In this document: in pieces, positions 33,898-45,926 of the stretch | How the letters are laid out: each line of letters opens with the position of its first letter | Numbering within the stretch: position 1 is the first letter of the stretch | DNA from: Sclerotinia nivalis | Taxonomy: Eukaryota; Ascomycota; Leotiomycetes; Helotiales; Sclerotiniaceae | Assembly: GCA_029531795.1 (NCBI GenBank) | Contig: JAPEIS010000014.1 | Coordinates: 62,001-126,000, forward strand | Direction of reading: 5' to 3' | Length of the DNA stretch: 64,000 bases | Notes under the pieces: generated by a model | What the model saw: only the letters and a program-made list of their open reading frames with translations | What the model was told of the DNA's origin: nothing | The model's database searches: none | Program-made: the position numbers and the translations under genes

Positions 33898-35994
33898 ATG
33901 GCTTACTCGTGGTTAGCAATATGTTTTCTTGTTTTATTGCAAATCGCTGCATACTTCGGCTTGAGCATTTTTGCCGTCCTGACAAGTTTTGTCGACTACT
34001 TCACCAGTTTTCCGGATTTAAATCCAAGTCGAGGTCCATCATTTTTACAAGGCGTTTCGATTCTTACTAGATATTGCCTCACGGTATCCATTTCAATGAT
34101 TGCTTTGATATACAATGCGAAAGCGATCATGCTTTTCAACAATTTTGCTGTATTTTCTACATTATTAGTATGCAGACTCTCCATCTTTAGTTTGCGCCTT
34201 CTGACACTTCAATAGATACTTACATATGCGTTTGATGCTCTACTTTTTAGTCTGGCATACGATTTACGATTACTTCCTCGAGATCAAGGATTTGACAAAG
34301 CCATTGTTGTCTGGGCCTCGGGCATCTTTTGCCTTACTTCCACAATTGTCTACAACGATTATCGACTCAATATAGAAGCGCTTTCATTTGCCATACTTGG
34401 TATGTTTCTCCTCAGTCTTGCTAGAACGATGGCTGCGATCGGATATCAAGTGCCTTCACCCAAAAACCCTTCTTACGGAGCCTCATTTTATTTCATGCTT
34501 TGGGGTGGATTACCTCCATGTTTGCTCATCACCCTCTATGCTGCATACAAATATGAAGACTTCAGAACGGCATTCTCTATCCTTCGGACTTGGGATTTCT
34601 TGACTTTTATGAAGAATCTGACCCCTGGAGCATTAACTCATGTTCTTTGGAATACTCCTTTACGATCCACATTGTCCCTTTCTACCAGTTCGAGGTCACC
34701 TTATGAATCCACAGACGAAAATGCCCCGGATGCAATCGATGCAACACTCCACCTATCCCTGGGTCTGATGCTCATGAGTACACTTAAGGAAGAAAATGCG
34801 ATGGACAGGTTCCAGATTTTTGTCTTCATGCTCATTTACCTTATTAGTATGGGCCCGAAAGAGATAAGCCTCTATTTTCCTAAGATCATAAACTTCGTCT
34901 ACACCATAAGGCGGAAATCTGGAATACCAACTCGAAGACTCTACCCAATATGGCATAAGCCGATTTTACTTTGGAGCACCACACTTATATTCACCGTCAT
35001 GAGTTCAACCGGGATATTTTACTGGATGGATACAATCTCCGTTCGTCACGATCAGAAATTCTGGACAGGCCCGGATTCTCCATCTCTAGACACAATTTAC
35101 AGAGCAGCAACCAGAAATCGACTCCAAATCGTCATCGCCCATTCAGCCGGCGAATCAATTCCTGCAATTAAAGGAATCGTAACTGGAATTTTAAGATCAC
35201 AGCCTGCTGTTGTGGCACACAAACCAGATGTTGTAATCTATACAAAAGATCCGTCGGCAGACATCGTGAAAAAACTTCGAACAGAAGTAGTTTTCGGGGA
35301 CATGCATCCTCTTCCCAATATTGGAGGTGTATCTGGAATTTTCCTTCATCATATATTGAAGAATTGGGATGATCTACCTACGCAGACGCTTTTTCTCACT
35401 ACTTCTTCACATACCATCGATAATTTTGATCTCATCGGTCGTCGGTTATTTGACTACTATAATCCTGCGCAACTACCACCCGCAGCGGAAAACTCGGATA
35501 CTTTGACCGGTTTCTTGAATCTGGGAGAACTGGAAACATGCGATTGTTATGGATGCTTTGATAAAAGTGGCTGGAATGATACATTCAGACTAATCCCGAG
35601 CCTGTGGTCTGCATCTCGTCCCGTGGAAAAAGGTCAAGCGTCTTACAGATGCAAGAAAGTTATTATAACACATGGAAATAATTTCATTGCTTCAGCGGCG
35701 CGCATTCGAGGAATCAGAAAGGATATTTGGGAGACTCTCAATGATGCGTTGTCAGACCCATCATTAAGTAGGGGTTGGGCTCATGATAGATTGAAATTGG
35801 GACCCAAGGGAAGAGATGCGGAGATGTTTGGTGAAAAGGACAGTTTGGAAAAACCGCATTTGGGATATACGGTTGAGAGGCTGTGGGGGATTCTGTTGGG
35901 ATGTTCGAAACAGGAGATTGCATGGAGATGTCCTAACATGTGGAAGGGGTGGAGGAGGGGCTGGGAGAAGGAGGATTGTGCCTGTAGAGATTGA
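33898..35994 (+). CDS. Multi-span membrane protein fused to a DUF3431-like domain
   Basis: Exons 33898-34167 and 34216-35994 (48-nt intron, phase 0, branch TTCTGAC) give 682 residues. Residues 1 to about 340 contain many hydrophobic spans ('WLAICFLVLLQIAAYFGL', 'SISMIALIYNAKAIMLF', 'FILLWS'-like stretches), separated by a hydrophilic loop with 'ESTDENAPDAID'. The C-terminal part, about 390-625, resembles the fungal DUF3431 domain: 'IVIAHSAGESIPAIKGIVTG', 'VVIYTKDPS', 'LPNIGGVSGIFLHHIL', 'LFLTTSSHTIDNFD', 'FLNLGELETCDCYGCFD' and 'VIITHGNNFIASAARIR'. DUF3431 proteins are often compared with glycosyltransferases, but their function is unknown. The window shows nothing about substrate. Confidence 0.75.
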
Positions 35995-38900
35995 GAGTGC
36001 ATGTGGAGAACGGTGGATGAACAATAATAGATGTGTATATTTCACGGTCACTAAGCTTGAGGCAGTGCACATACCTCCCAGACTGACTATTGTCCATTAA
36101 TACGCTCACTTTTCTTTCTATCTGCCTCACCAGTCAAGCACACGAATACTTGAACGGAAAACTAGGTCTGTGATCCCATGATCACTTCTCCTCATCAGGT
36201 TTATTTTCACTTCCAACTTATACCGACGAATTGATTCCCGCTTTTCGCCCCCTCCATTGTGAGTATCTGTGCAATGATTTAAAATCAATGACAGCGAGTA
36301 CATTCACGGTCACAACGACAACCGAGGGAGCCAGCTGTAGAGAAAAATGTGATGGTATATATATGCTGCCCAACAGCAATTAACCTAATCCACGACGATA
36401 TTGTGCGTTACAATTGACTCGTATGCACGCACCTTGGGGCGCCAGTACACCCACCTAGTTCTGAATGTGATAGAGGAACAAGATTGGGACAAGAAGGGGT
36501 TCTATATACCTACAAAACTCACAAAGACTCCACTTCTTACAAGCGGGGGTTCTTTACTGGGTGAATAATAGAGTTGTACGGATACTTAGCGTCAAAAGAC
36601 TTTGGATTTTTTACCCTTGGGTCTGTACTGTCCTTAAACCTTGTGGAGAAGGTAAAAGTACGGTAGCGAATCTGGGGAGTGACTAATGGTACAATAAGTT
36701 TCACTTCACACTGCTCTGGTGTGCTCTTCTTTGTTTGAAAGCTAAATATGTAACATAGAAGTTTGAAGCTTCTGTGTCTGAACTAGGAAGCATCTCGACT
36801 CCTCATAAATGGCAGCAATAAGCTGCACGCCGATTCGATGTTGAGCGGAAACGCGAGAAGCACAGCGACAGTCAGAACAACAATGCGACAGGAATAGTAA
36901 TGAGAATATCTTTCAGTGGTAACAGAATGGGTAATAATGGTCTACATAACCAACCAACCATTATAAATCCGCAAAATCCAACCAACGCGGAGTTCCACCT
37001 ACCTAATCTCCATTGTTTCGTGCTCATTTCGTGATGAAGCTTAAATTCAACGATCTATACGTTCCTTAAATAGTACCCCGTCTCTATTTGTATATTGTCT
37101 CCCAAATATCTAACTCTAAACGTATCTACCATACTTTGAATATCTCCCAGGCCACGCAGAAATCTTAACGAGATCTCTACTCACGCCCCCACGCTAACCT
37201 TTTGGTCTTCACAAAACGTCATATATATATAATCGATCTCCGCATACGAACTTATTTCCTTACACATGAACTGATTTGCTGTGGAAAACACGCCGTAGGA
37301 CTTGCTCACTCAGTTTATCCATTACACTGAAAAGCTTCTCACAAGGCTTCCCATCAATTGCCATAATAAAGCATTCATGTTCGATAGAAAGTCCCCAGAC
37401 GCACTGGAATTCGTGAGGTAACTGACAGCGGAGTCGCAGTCACCGTACAGAGCGATCAGTTCGGCAACAACATCAGTAATGAATCTATGGCCAGCAGCGA
37501 ACACAAAAGGAAAATAGCGGTGCACGTGACGAACCGACCATAAAACCCCAAAAGTCCTCAACATACTTTCGACCCGGATATTTATGTCTTTGCAACTTGC
37601 TCCTCCAAGTAGACGCCACATATGAAATCTGGGCCAACAGCATTAACTTTGTGAATGGTAGATTGAAGGAAATTTAGTTGTGGAGTTTTACAGCTTTCAG
37701 ATGAGGGAGGGTGATTGAGCACTCCCCAATATTGTTCCACTATAGATGATCTATCAGAACGGGCAACGCTTCCGTGATGAGAGACACGTTTTACTCACCA
37801 TAACTGCCACATTCGATCCATTTCTACCTCTCCAATCATCTTGTTCAGTCCCTTGAAAATCACTTCGTATCCAGCCTCTTTTCAACCCAATATAGATCTA
37901 TTTAAACTCCATTTTCTTTTCTAAAGGACATTTTTAGACATTCATAGATTTGACATCAACAATATCTTCTAAGGTCTTGGATTGCCTACTTCCGTAGCTG
38001 TTACTTTACATTCATCTACATCTCCAGAACCCAATTTATGATCTTATTTCAGACGACCTAAGAGGAATACTAGAGAATTTGCCGCTGATTACTTTTATTA
38101 TCTGGTGACGAAGTAACCAAGGGACAAGAAGGTAGCATTCAGGAAACTAGATATGCCATGTCCTCGAAGACATTTCCCTCCGCAGTTTCACTTCACTCTC
38201 TATCCATCATCCCTTTAAACTCCTTGTATAAAACTCCATTTCCAAACCTTTAATCTCTTGGTATATTCACAAAATATCGTGATTATCTCTCAAAGAGTCT
38301 ACTTTTTTTTACCCGAAAGCTCATCACGGTCTCAGCTTTCTTTAATTTATTAAGTTTCCTTGGACCGTCTAAGATGATGTAATATGATTTGGCAGCAAAA
38401 ATGGCAGTGACAAAAGTAATGAATATCACGAAAGGAAGCTATTAGATAAGAGTAATTCCGTCCAAGGACAACACTTATTGACCTCAGACCCTGTGCCCCT
38501 TTCATGTTGCATGGGTAACAAAGATGAAGTAGAGCCATGTACTATACTCACTGGGCAAATTTATAGACGGTCTGAATTCCTTCCTTGGATGCAAGTTTGC
38601 CTTCTTCCCTACGAAAGAGAGTAAAGTCATGGTCTGAGCAGTATCATATACCCTACCACAATGCAGCATAACGAAATCAGAGAATCATGGCCGATCTGGC
38701 CTGAATCTAACTCAAGCACTAGTAAGACATTACTGAGTATAACACTTACATCTGTTCCTTTCCCAGTAATTATAACACCGTAGTTTTCATATTCTTCCCC
38801 TTAGATCCTTCCAGATTCCCTATCGAAACATTTCCCTCAACACGCGAATCTCTCAGTCACTGTTCAGAGCGAGAAAATGAGACACGGAAATGTAATATTC

Positions 38901-41050
38901 GTTTTAGTAGGCAAATCCACCAAGCACTCATGTTCATTTATTCTACAAAGTCCCATTAGTTCGTTTCCAACATCTACGCTGACCTTACCAGCCACTCTTC
39001 ATAATTGACAACAGCAAGTACACTCACGTCTTATGTCCTGTTCTATATAGTATCGCTGCTGTAGATACAAGTATGCAAATGGCCCAAAAAATATTCCTCG
39101 CCAGTGGTGGTAGATAGATGAGAAATTAAGTATCCAACTTAGGGGAGGTGGAACGACTGACGGGCTGGATTCATCACTATTGTATCGCACCGAATATTAC
39201 GCAGCCCATCGATACCAATGAGTAACGAGAGAGGTACTCATGTAATCTCCAAGCAGGGAAGAGGAAAGGATAGTAGACTGGCAGGCAAGATAAATCGCAT
39301 ACACTACCCATCAACTCTTATAAAAGTAATTTCTTCCCACACCGCACATACCTCTATAGTGTCAAACATTCCATCATATCTAAGAACGACGCAAGGAAAG
39401 TTGAAGAAAGTATCCGGACGCTATAGATAACTTTCCTTCCACAAACTTTTTTGTGATTTGCGAAACAATGTCCTCCTTATCAACGTTGCCCGATCAAAAA
39501 TTTACTGCCCTTTCATTTTGGTATCTTCAACCCTTACCATTGATAGCATGTAAAAACTACGATAACAATAGCGATGAGAATAATAACAAGCACTAGCAAT
39601 AACGATATGCCTTTCACCAATCCAAATGATTCCAAGTTCAACTCGAGCAACTCAAACCCTTTGTAGCCATGTCAGAACAGATGTCTAAATCTAGAACACG
39701 CCTACAAAGAATCCTCCACCGTCATTGCAGGACATGTTTGAGCAAGGGAGCTCAGATTTGAAAATCCTCTCAAACCCATCCCTAAATTCCCAAAAAGCAA
39801 TCTTGTCCCATCTCTCCTCATATCGCCTACTCAACGCTTTCCCCTTCGAAACGCCGTTTATAGGACTTGTAATCTTACTACGAGCTATGCCGCTCAAATT
39901 TGGAGTGCGTAATACTATTTATACCATTTCTTGCTAAGAAACAGAGATGACAGACGAGATATGGTGAGTTGAGATTCCAAACAGCGCCCACTACTCCCCA
40001 CTCACCACTTTCTTTCTTACTTTCTCATCCTCCACCACAACCCACTAGTCAGCTCAAACGCGCAAAATGTTCCGACTAAGAATAGATATGCCACTACTAT
40101 AAATGCTACGATATACGCTGACATCAAGACTCATCGACCTTGCCCTTGCCCAAACATATTCAACAAACCCCGACCGCTTATTTCATCTCCGTCTCAAGCC
40201 ATCTTCGCATTGACTTGATCGCAGTCATCTACATCTCACATCTCATATTTCACGTTTAACCCAGCGAAAGCCGTGAATCAAAAGTCTTAGACCAAAGCCT
40301 TCCCGAATCTTCTTATTGCTCCTATCCTATGATATGCAGTAAAATCCCAAGGTATCTATGCATCTATTAATATTGCAAAATAATTCCATCTTCAATTAAG
40401 TCGGCTCCACAATCCGTAGATGGAAAACAAGATCTTACTCCCCATTTCGAAAACACCCACCTTGAACTTCCCCTTCCATCTTGAAAAATTTTCAACTCGA
40501 AAGCAGTAAATCTACATATTCTCTTACTCCTCACTCAATTAATCTTACCCGCTCTGTCCGTCCACCGGCTCCGCCATTCAATTCACTCAGCAATTCAAAT
40601 GTGATTTCTGCCAATGGTCCAATGAACCTAGGTGTAAGCGAACCCCTCGCATGGCCACCAACACATCGTCTGATTCACATAAGCTTCGTCGGACCCCCCT
40701 CCAGCTTCGGTACGATGCCAAGAACAACGCGTAGGCCCACAGCTAAATTTCATCCGATGCCGATCCTGATAAGATTTCTGGCAGAGGTAGGGTGTCATCC
40801 ATATTTCGAAAATGTTTTGAAAGAGGGAGTTTGGTCCCCAGAATCATCGTTGATGTTGTGCGGCAGATGCTCGATACGATCCATAATTCAAACGAGAAGT
40901 TTGCCCCGCAATGATTGGTAAGTACGATTTTCACTCAAACATGAGATAAGTCTAACCTCCAGCGCCATGTTATGACTGATAATTCAAGCGGGGCTCCAAT
41001 TATCAGGCCCATCACCGATTATCCTTGAACTTTCCTCATGTTCGGCATAG
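35995..41050. other. Gene-poor region of about 5 kb
   Basis: Short ORFs only. The best are 37322-37621 (minus, 99 codons) and a frame with two internal stops at 40591-40914 (listed separately). No tRNA, rRNA or transposon motif recognised. Base composition is moderately AT-rich, without the obvious stop-codon pattern of the left end. Confidence 0.45.
40591..40914 (+). pseudogene. Possible decayed exon of unknown family
   Basis: One frame reads 'FKCDFCQWSNEPRCKRTPRM' and later 'ISGRGRVSSIFRKCFERGS', 'IIVDVVRQMLDTIHNSNEKF', interrupted by TAG (40732-40734) and TAA (40744-40746), both one C-to-T step from CAG/CAA, and closed by TGA at 40912. The three Cys near the start are zinc-finger-like. 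Not recognised; it may be a relic gene or chance. Confidence 0.3.
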
Positions 41051-42614
41051 TCAAGATGTCGGGATCGCGACATCACCCCCTTCTCTTCCAAAGGGTTGCC
41101 TCTTGAACCTTTCCCTCACACGCTCGTATATGGGCACTTTAGGTCCTTGAATTTCATAAAGTGGCTTATGTTCCTCGAATATATCGTGCAAATCATCGTA
41201 ATCGACATGCACGAATGCTCTTTCGACATCCGCCAAACCTATTTTTGTTAGCGTCTTTCAGATATTATCGTAGCACGATAGACCTACCCTCAAGCTTTCT
41301 TTGTAGAGTTTGGGAAACATCATGCGTGACTTTCAATGTTTCTTCTTGTCTCATGATAATATCGACTTCGACATAGTATTTCTCACCAGCAGAATATGCT
41401 CTCGCCTATATCAGGGATTAGCAATAGTTAAGTAGCGGAAAAGAAATCCCTCCTTACGGTATCAATCTTCAGGATCCTAGGGTCATGTGTAACTGCAACA
41501 TATACAAGCTTGTTCAAAAATTCTTGTGGAGCACTTTTGCCAACTAAAAGCCACATGTGTTCGAAAGCAGTTGATGCCCATGAAAACAAGATCAAAAATG
41601 CAATAGCGATAGCGCCTGCTGGATCTAAGAACCAAACTTTCGCATACTTAGTACCGACAATGGACATAATCAACCCAAAACTGTTAACCACGATATCATT
41701 TCGATGATCTAACATGAAAATTGCGCAAGTTGGATAACGACGTAGGGTAAAGCAGTATACGAATAAGACAGCCTTGGAAAATATGGCAACACCCACGCAG
41801 ACTAGAGGAATGGTTTTGAGAGTCTCGTTCTCCTTTGGACCATCTGCTAAGCTTCGAGCCGATTCGATAATCAATTCGACAGAGACTGTAGTCATAAGGG
41901 CGCAGAAGAGGATGATTCCCACAGTTTCGACTCGTTTGCGACCCTAAGAAAAGTGTGAGATGAGAATACTTCTTTTTCTACTAAAAGAAGTTACCCACAA
42001 CCGGGAACTTTGTAATGTTGGGTTTGGCGGCTATCCGCGAAGTGATTAACATCACTATAGAACTGACCAAATCCATCTAATCATGGAATTAGTCTTCATC
42101 CATGGCCTCCGCTCCCAAGTTAGAAACTTACAAAAGCATCCGCAGCAGTGGCGAACAGTGCCAAACTTCCAGTCGAGACGGCGGCAAAGACTTGTATGAT
42201 GAACAAGCCAAAGTTGACCGTAGAACTAGCATAGATAGCGAATTTGATCTTTCCACCATTTTGAATCCCATCTTCAACCTCTGCAGCTTCTTCATTATTA
42301 CTTGCTAGATATGCGTCGATCAAAGCATTCTGTCTATTGTAAAAACTCTTAATCTTTTTGACTTTCCGTGTTCGTTTTTGGTCTGGATGTTGTGTGCGAA
42401 GCGTGGCAATGCTTACATCTTCCTTTTTGGAGTTGAGAAGAGAATATGGATCTGCATTGTATGCAGTTTCGAGGCTATCATAGGACATGATAGGAGTAAT
42501 ATTTGGAAGAGGAGATGTAAGAACTGTAGGTGTAGGGGATAACGCTGCAGAAGGAGAGATCATTGTGTCGAGATTATTACCATTGGCATTGTTGGTATTG
42601 TTAGGAGATGCCAT
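41051..42614 (-). CDS. Cation diffusion facilitator, DxxxD (Mn-type) group
   Basis: Five exons (42614-42132, 42076-41999, 41943-41458, 41405-41288, 41238-41051; introns 49-55 nt) give 450 residues. It is a proton-coupled divalent-cation efflux protein of an organelle or plasma membrane. Seen: Ser/Thr/Pro-rich N-terminal 110 residues; transmembrane helix 1 'INFGLFIIQVFAAVS'-like; Asp159/Asp163 in 'DAFMD'; 'FPVGRKRVETVGIIL'; Asp266/Asp270 in 'DHRND'; and a cytosolic C-terminal dimer domain ('AYSAGEKYYVEVDIIM', 'AFVHVDYDD'). CDFs with DxxxD in both helices, instead of HxxxD, usually carry manganese. The start is the first ATG in frame. Confidence 0.9.
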
Positions 42615-42858
42615 CTGCGAATGAGTGTAAGCCCGGATATCTTTGTATTTTTCTACTTCCAATTACTTTTATCAAAAGTTTTCAACCCGCGAGACTTAGT
42701 GTACCTTGTCGCGTAGGACTAAAAGGATTGTGTGAGAGAAGCTCGAATGGAAGACTGAAGCAGGCGGATGGGCAAGTCTTATCGAATTCTCATTTTCCCC
42801 TTTGCAGACAGTCAGTATACTCGGGGTATATGGATATGGATATGGATGGACGAGCACT

Positions 42859-42893
42859 GATGAGCGATGAGTGATGAGTGATGAGTGATGAGG
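42859..42893. repeat. 7-bp tandem repeat (GATGAGT)
   Basis: Five units: GATGAGC, three GATGAGT, GATGAGG, in the upstream region of the CDF gene. Confidence 0.8.
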
Positions 42894-43336
42894 TATCTCG
42901 TACATTGTCATGATTTTCATGGTGGCTGTCATGATTGTCATGGCTTGCTGAGGCACTACACAACATTGGTGAGGGACACTATAATTGTGTAAAGGGATCT
43001 AATCGCCAAGCTCCATTTACTAACTTATAAGATGATTTCATTCATCGGTCATTCGAAGTGAGTTAACCTGATCTGGTCCGAATCTGGTGAAAGTCTTACA
43101 CCGCTTTCCAAAAGATTAGATAAATTATAATGAATTTTTTGATTGGCTTGATTGGCTTGATTGGCTCGATAACAATTAAGGTTATTTTAATATTTACCAA
43201 AAGTGGATAATTTATGAAAAGTTATGGTTTACCTACCTTAGGTAATTGAACTCCATTCGCGGCAACTCAGGAATTTCATTTTTGTACCACGAATTTGGTC
43301 AGTACTTCATAGATAACTTCATTACACTACATTTTA

Positions 43337-43363
43337 ATCCATCTCATCCATCTCATCCATCTC
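43337..43363. repeat. 9-bp tandem repeat (ATCCATCTC)
   Basis: Three exact copies directly downstream of the Dal5-type transporter gene. Confidence 0.8.
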
Positions 43364-43398
43364 ATTCGGGTTCATCCCTCTCTTTCTTGATTTCGAGA

Positions 43399-45344
43399 TC
43401 AATACTTGAACCTAAAGTCAAGTCTTTTGTTACCATCTTTTTCTCTTGCTACACTGTCGTTTTGGTATGCAGCCTTTTCCTCAGCCGTCATTCGACCCCA
43501 AACCTTCTCCTTCTTCTTGTTCAACACTATCAAGTACTGTCTTTGTGCCACAAATGTCACTAGCGACAATGCGCAAATGGAAACCAGGACCTTATTGCCT
43601 TGTTTGTAATATGGGGCATCATATGAACGGTAGATTTGAGAACCGATCAATGATCCAACTTGAACAATAACGTTGTAAGTTGCCGCTGTAACTGCGCGCT
43701 TCTTCACGTCGAACGTGTTTTCTGAAATCCAAGCAGAAACGATTGGATGAAAGTAAGGATCTGAGTTGAAGTCAGTAAATTGGAACTTGGACTTGGGACA
43801 TGGGACATGGAAATTTCGTCCAAGCACTTACATCCAGAAATTAATGTCACCAAAGACCATCTACTCCATTCCCTCCCACCATCAGGGATTGTCAGGAGTG
43901 CCGTAAGTAACGGCAGTATCCAGAATTCTCCGAAAATACAATGAAACGTACGTTCATCAAAGAAATCACTACTATATGCAAGCACAAGCATAGTGATTAC
44001 TTGCAACGCAGCAGATGGGATGGTCAACATGTTGGAGTCGAAGGTAGTATATCCCAAACGCCTTAATGTGAGCGTAATATAAGATTGAACAGGTGTCGCA
44101 GGAATGTATGCTACCAAACCGATGAAGTAAAGACCCCACATGGAAGAGTCACTCCATGCTTCGCGAATATCTTTGAATGTGGCTGGTTCTTGCAATGCTG
44201 TAAGCCCTTTTGCTGGATCGTCACGTAGGATTCGCTATTTTGTTAGTGTCGAAGTATTTTGCTGGAATTCATGACTTACATTCACCATAATTATCTCCTC
44301 TCGCTCTGTATACCAAGACCTGCGGCATAAAACACTGGAAGTTTTCGTCGGGGATTGAGGGAGATACAAAATACTCTGCATATTTTAGTTAATCCAGCGC
44401 AGCGAAATTGAGGAGCACGGGACGAAGCTTACAATGACACCAATCAAAAACGTGAAAAGTCCTTCAATCAGGAACAAATAAAACCATCCTGGTTTACCAC
44501 CCACTCCCCTCATTGTGAGGATCCCAGCAGCAAGTAGCGCTGAAATGACTCGGGCAATATTGAGTGTGGACCAAAAACAAGCAAGACGAACGGATAGTTC
44601 CTTCGACTTGTAGAAGTATGTCGCAAAGAGGATGGTACCAGGAATGAAACCACCTTCACAGAGTCCAATGAGGGCACGAGTGATGTAGAAGGATGTACGA
44701 TCATGCATCCAGGCTTGAGTCCATGCTATTGTGAAAGTATCAGTATTGCTATTCTCTCCAATCATGGTTTTTTCTGGTCCACTTCACTTACAGACGGTAC
44801 CCCAAAGCATCATCATGATTGGAAGAATATATTTGAATCCATAACGCTTGGTCAAGAATTGAACAGGAAATTCTGCTGTCAGAAAGCACAACAATTGGAT
44901 TGTAGTACCCTATCAAACTGTAAGTACTGAAACCATCAAACATCTAAGTCGGGGAGAGATTTAAACCTTACATTATTATAGTCGTCGGTAGTAAGCTTTA
45001 AATCCTTTAGAAGATTATCCGCTGTAGCATTGGATAAATTCCCTCTATCAAGTTGCAATCCGAAGAACTATATTCCGAATCAGTAATCAAGACATCGATC
45101 AGGAGAGGAGAGTTCTTACCATGACGCAAATCCACAGCAAAAGATGAAGATCAGTCTTTCGAACGACACTTCTCTCCTCTGCTTCCGTCCATGTAGCAGC
45201 TGGATCATATCGATGACTTCCTTCATATGATTCATGAGGTGGAAGTGCATCAGCCAAATTCTCACGACCAATATGAGCCACCGAGATTTGTGATGCAGTA
45301 TCCGAGACCACCTTTCTCGATGGACTGTCTTTGAAATCCTCCAT
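43399..45344 (-). CDS. MFS anion transporter, Dal5/Soa1 (ACS) family
   Basis: Seven exons (45344-45120, 45067-44972, 44909-44792, about 44725-44433, 44375-44280, 44234-43832, 43760-43399) give about 530 residues; one exon edge may be off by one base. Family signatures: a charged N-terminus, '[14 protein letters not shown]' leading into helix 1, '[12 protein letters not shown]', 'TAEFPVQFL', '[15 protein letters not shown]', '[13 protein letters not shown]' followed by a central loop with '[20 protein letters not shown]', and '[17 protein letters not shown]'. Members carry carboxylates, allantoate, nicotinate or, for yeast Soa1, sulfonates and sulfate. It is divergent from the TauD-type dioxygenase across 582 bp, which favours a sulfonate substrate; this is inference. 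Confidence 0.88.
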
Positions 45345-45926
45345 ATTGCCAATTGGAAGAAATCAGTTGAGCAAGTGTCTCAAAGGTCGATCTCGAAGGT
45401 CGAATTAGATTGGCAAAATCAATTCAACCGACAATGATGGAATAGAATAGGAAGCAGTGTCCGCCGCCCATCTTAAGTATTGAAACAAATCCACCTCGAT
45501 AGCATCGGGACAAGCCAATCCCATTCTTGTCTTACATACAAACTTTACAAAATTTACGACAACACGATCATAATCAATCATCATATCTCATTTCATAACG
45601 GAAGGAGTTTCCAGATATAAATGTCATATCCGTGATTTCTTATTTTTTCCTTATTTTTGGTTACAATTCGATGGTGACATATCACGCAATTGGAATATTG
45701 ACCAGGGTGTTACGCATTGCGGGGTTCCTAACCAACAGAAAGGTACCTACCTATGATGTGATGGCATTTGGATTATCCGTACCTCGGGAACTTTTTTGAT
45801 GGACAGATAAAGTTTACTATTGCGAGCTCTGAATGTTTTTTATTTATTTTATTTACTCTTTTTCCTGCTTCATGATTTCTGGTTGTATACATATTTTTTC
45901 TTGGGTTTCTGAACAACCTTGACATT
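45345..45926. promoter_or_regulatory. Shared divergent promoter of transporter and dioxygenase
   Basis: 582 bp separate the two start codons. ATGGTGACAT at 45671-45680 matches nine of ten positions of the CYS3/MetR consensus ATGRYRYCAT known from Neurospora sulfur genes. Several GATA cores are also present. These are sequence matches only. Confidence 0.4.

Larger units (their letters stand above)
42615..43398. other. Intergenic spacer with short tandem repeats
   Basis: Contains five 7-mers of GATGAGT type (42859-42893), GATTGGCTT repeats (about 43140-43170) and three ATCCATCTC units (43337-43363). No gene. Confidence 0.5.

Noticed and set aside
37322..37621. 99-codon minus-strand ORF
   Set aside because: Somewhat protein-like but no recognisable family and no intron-linked neighbours, so left out of the gene list.
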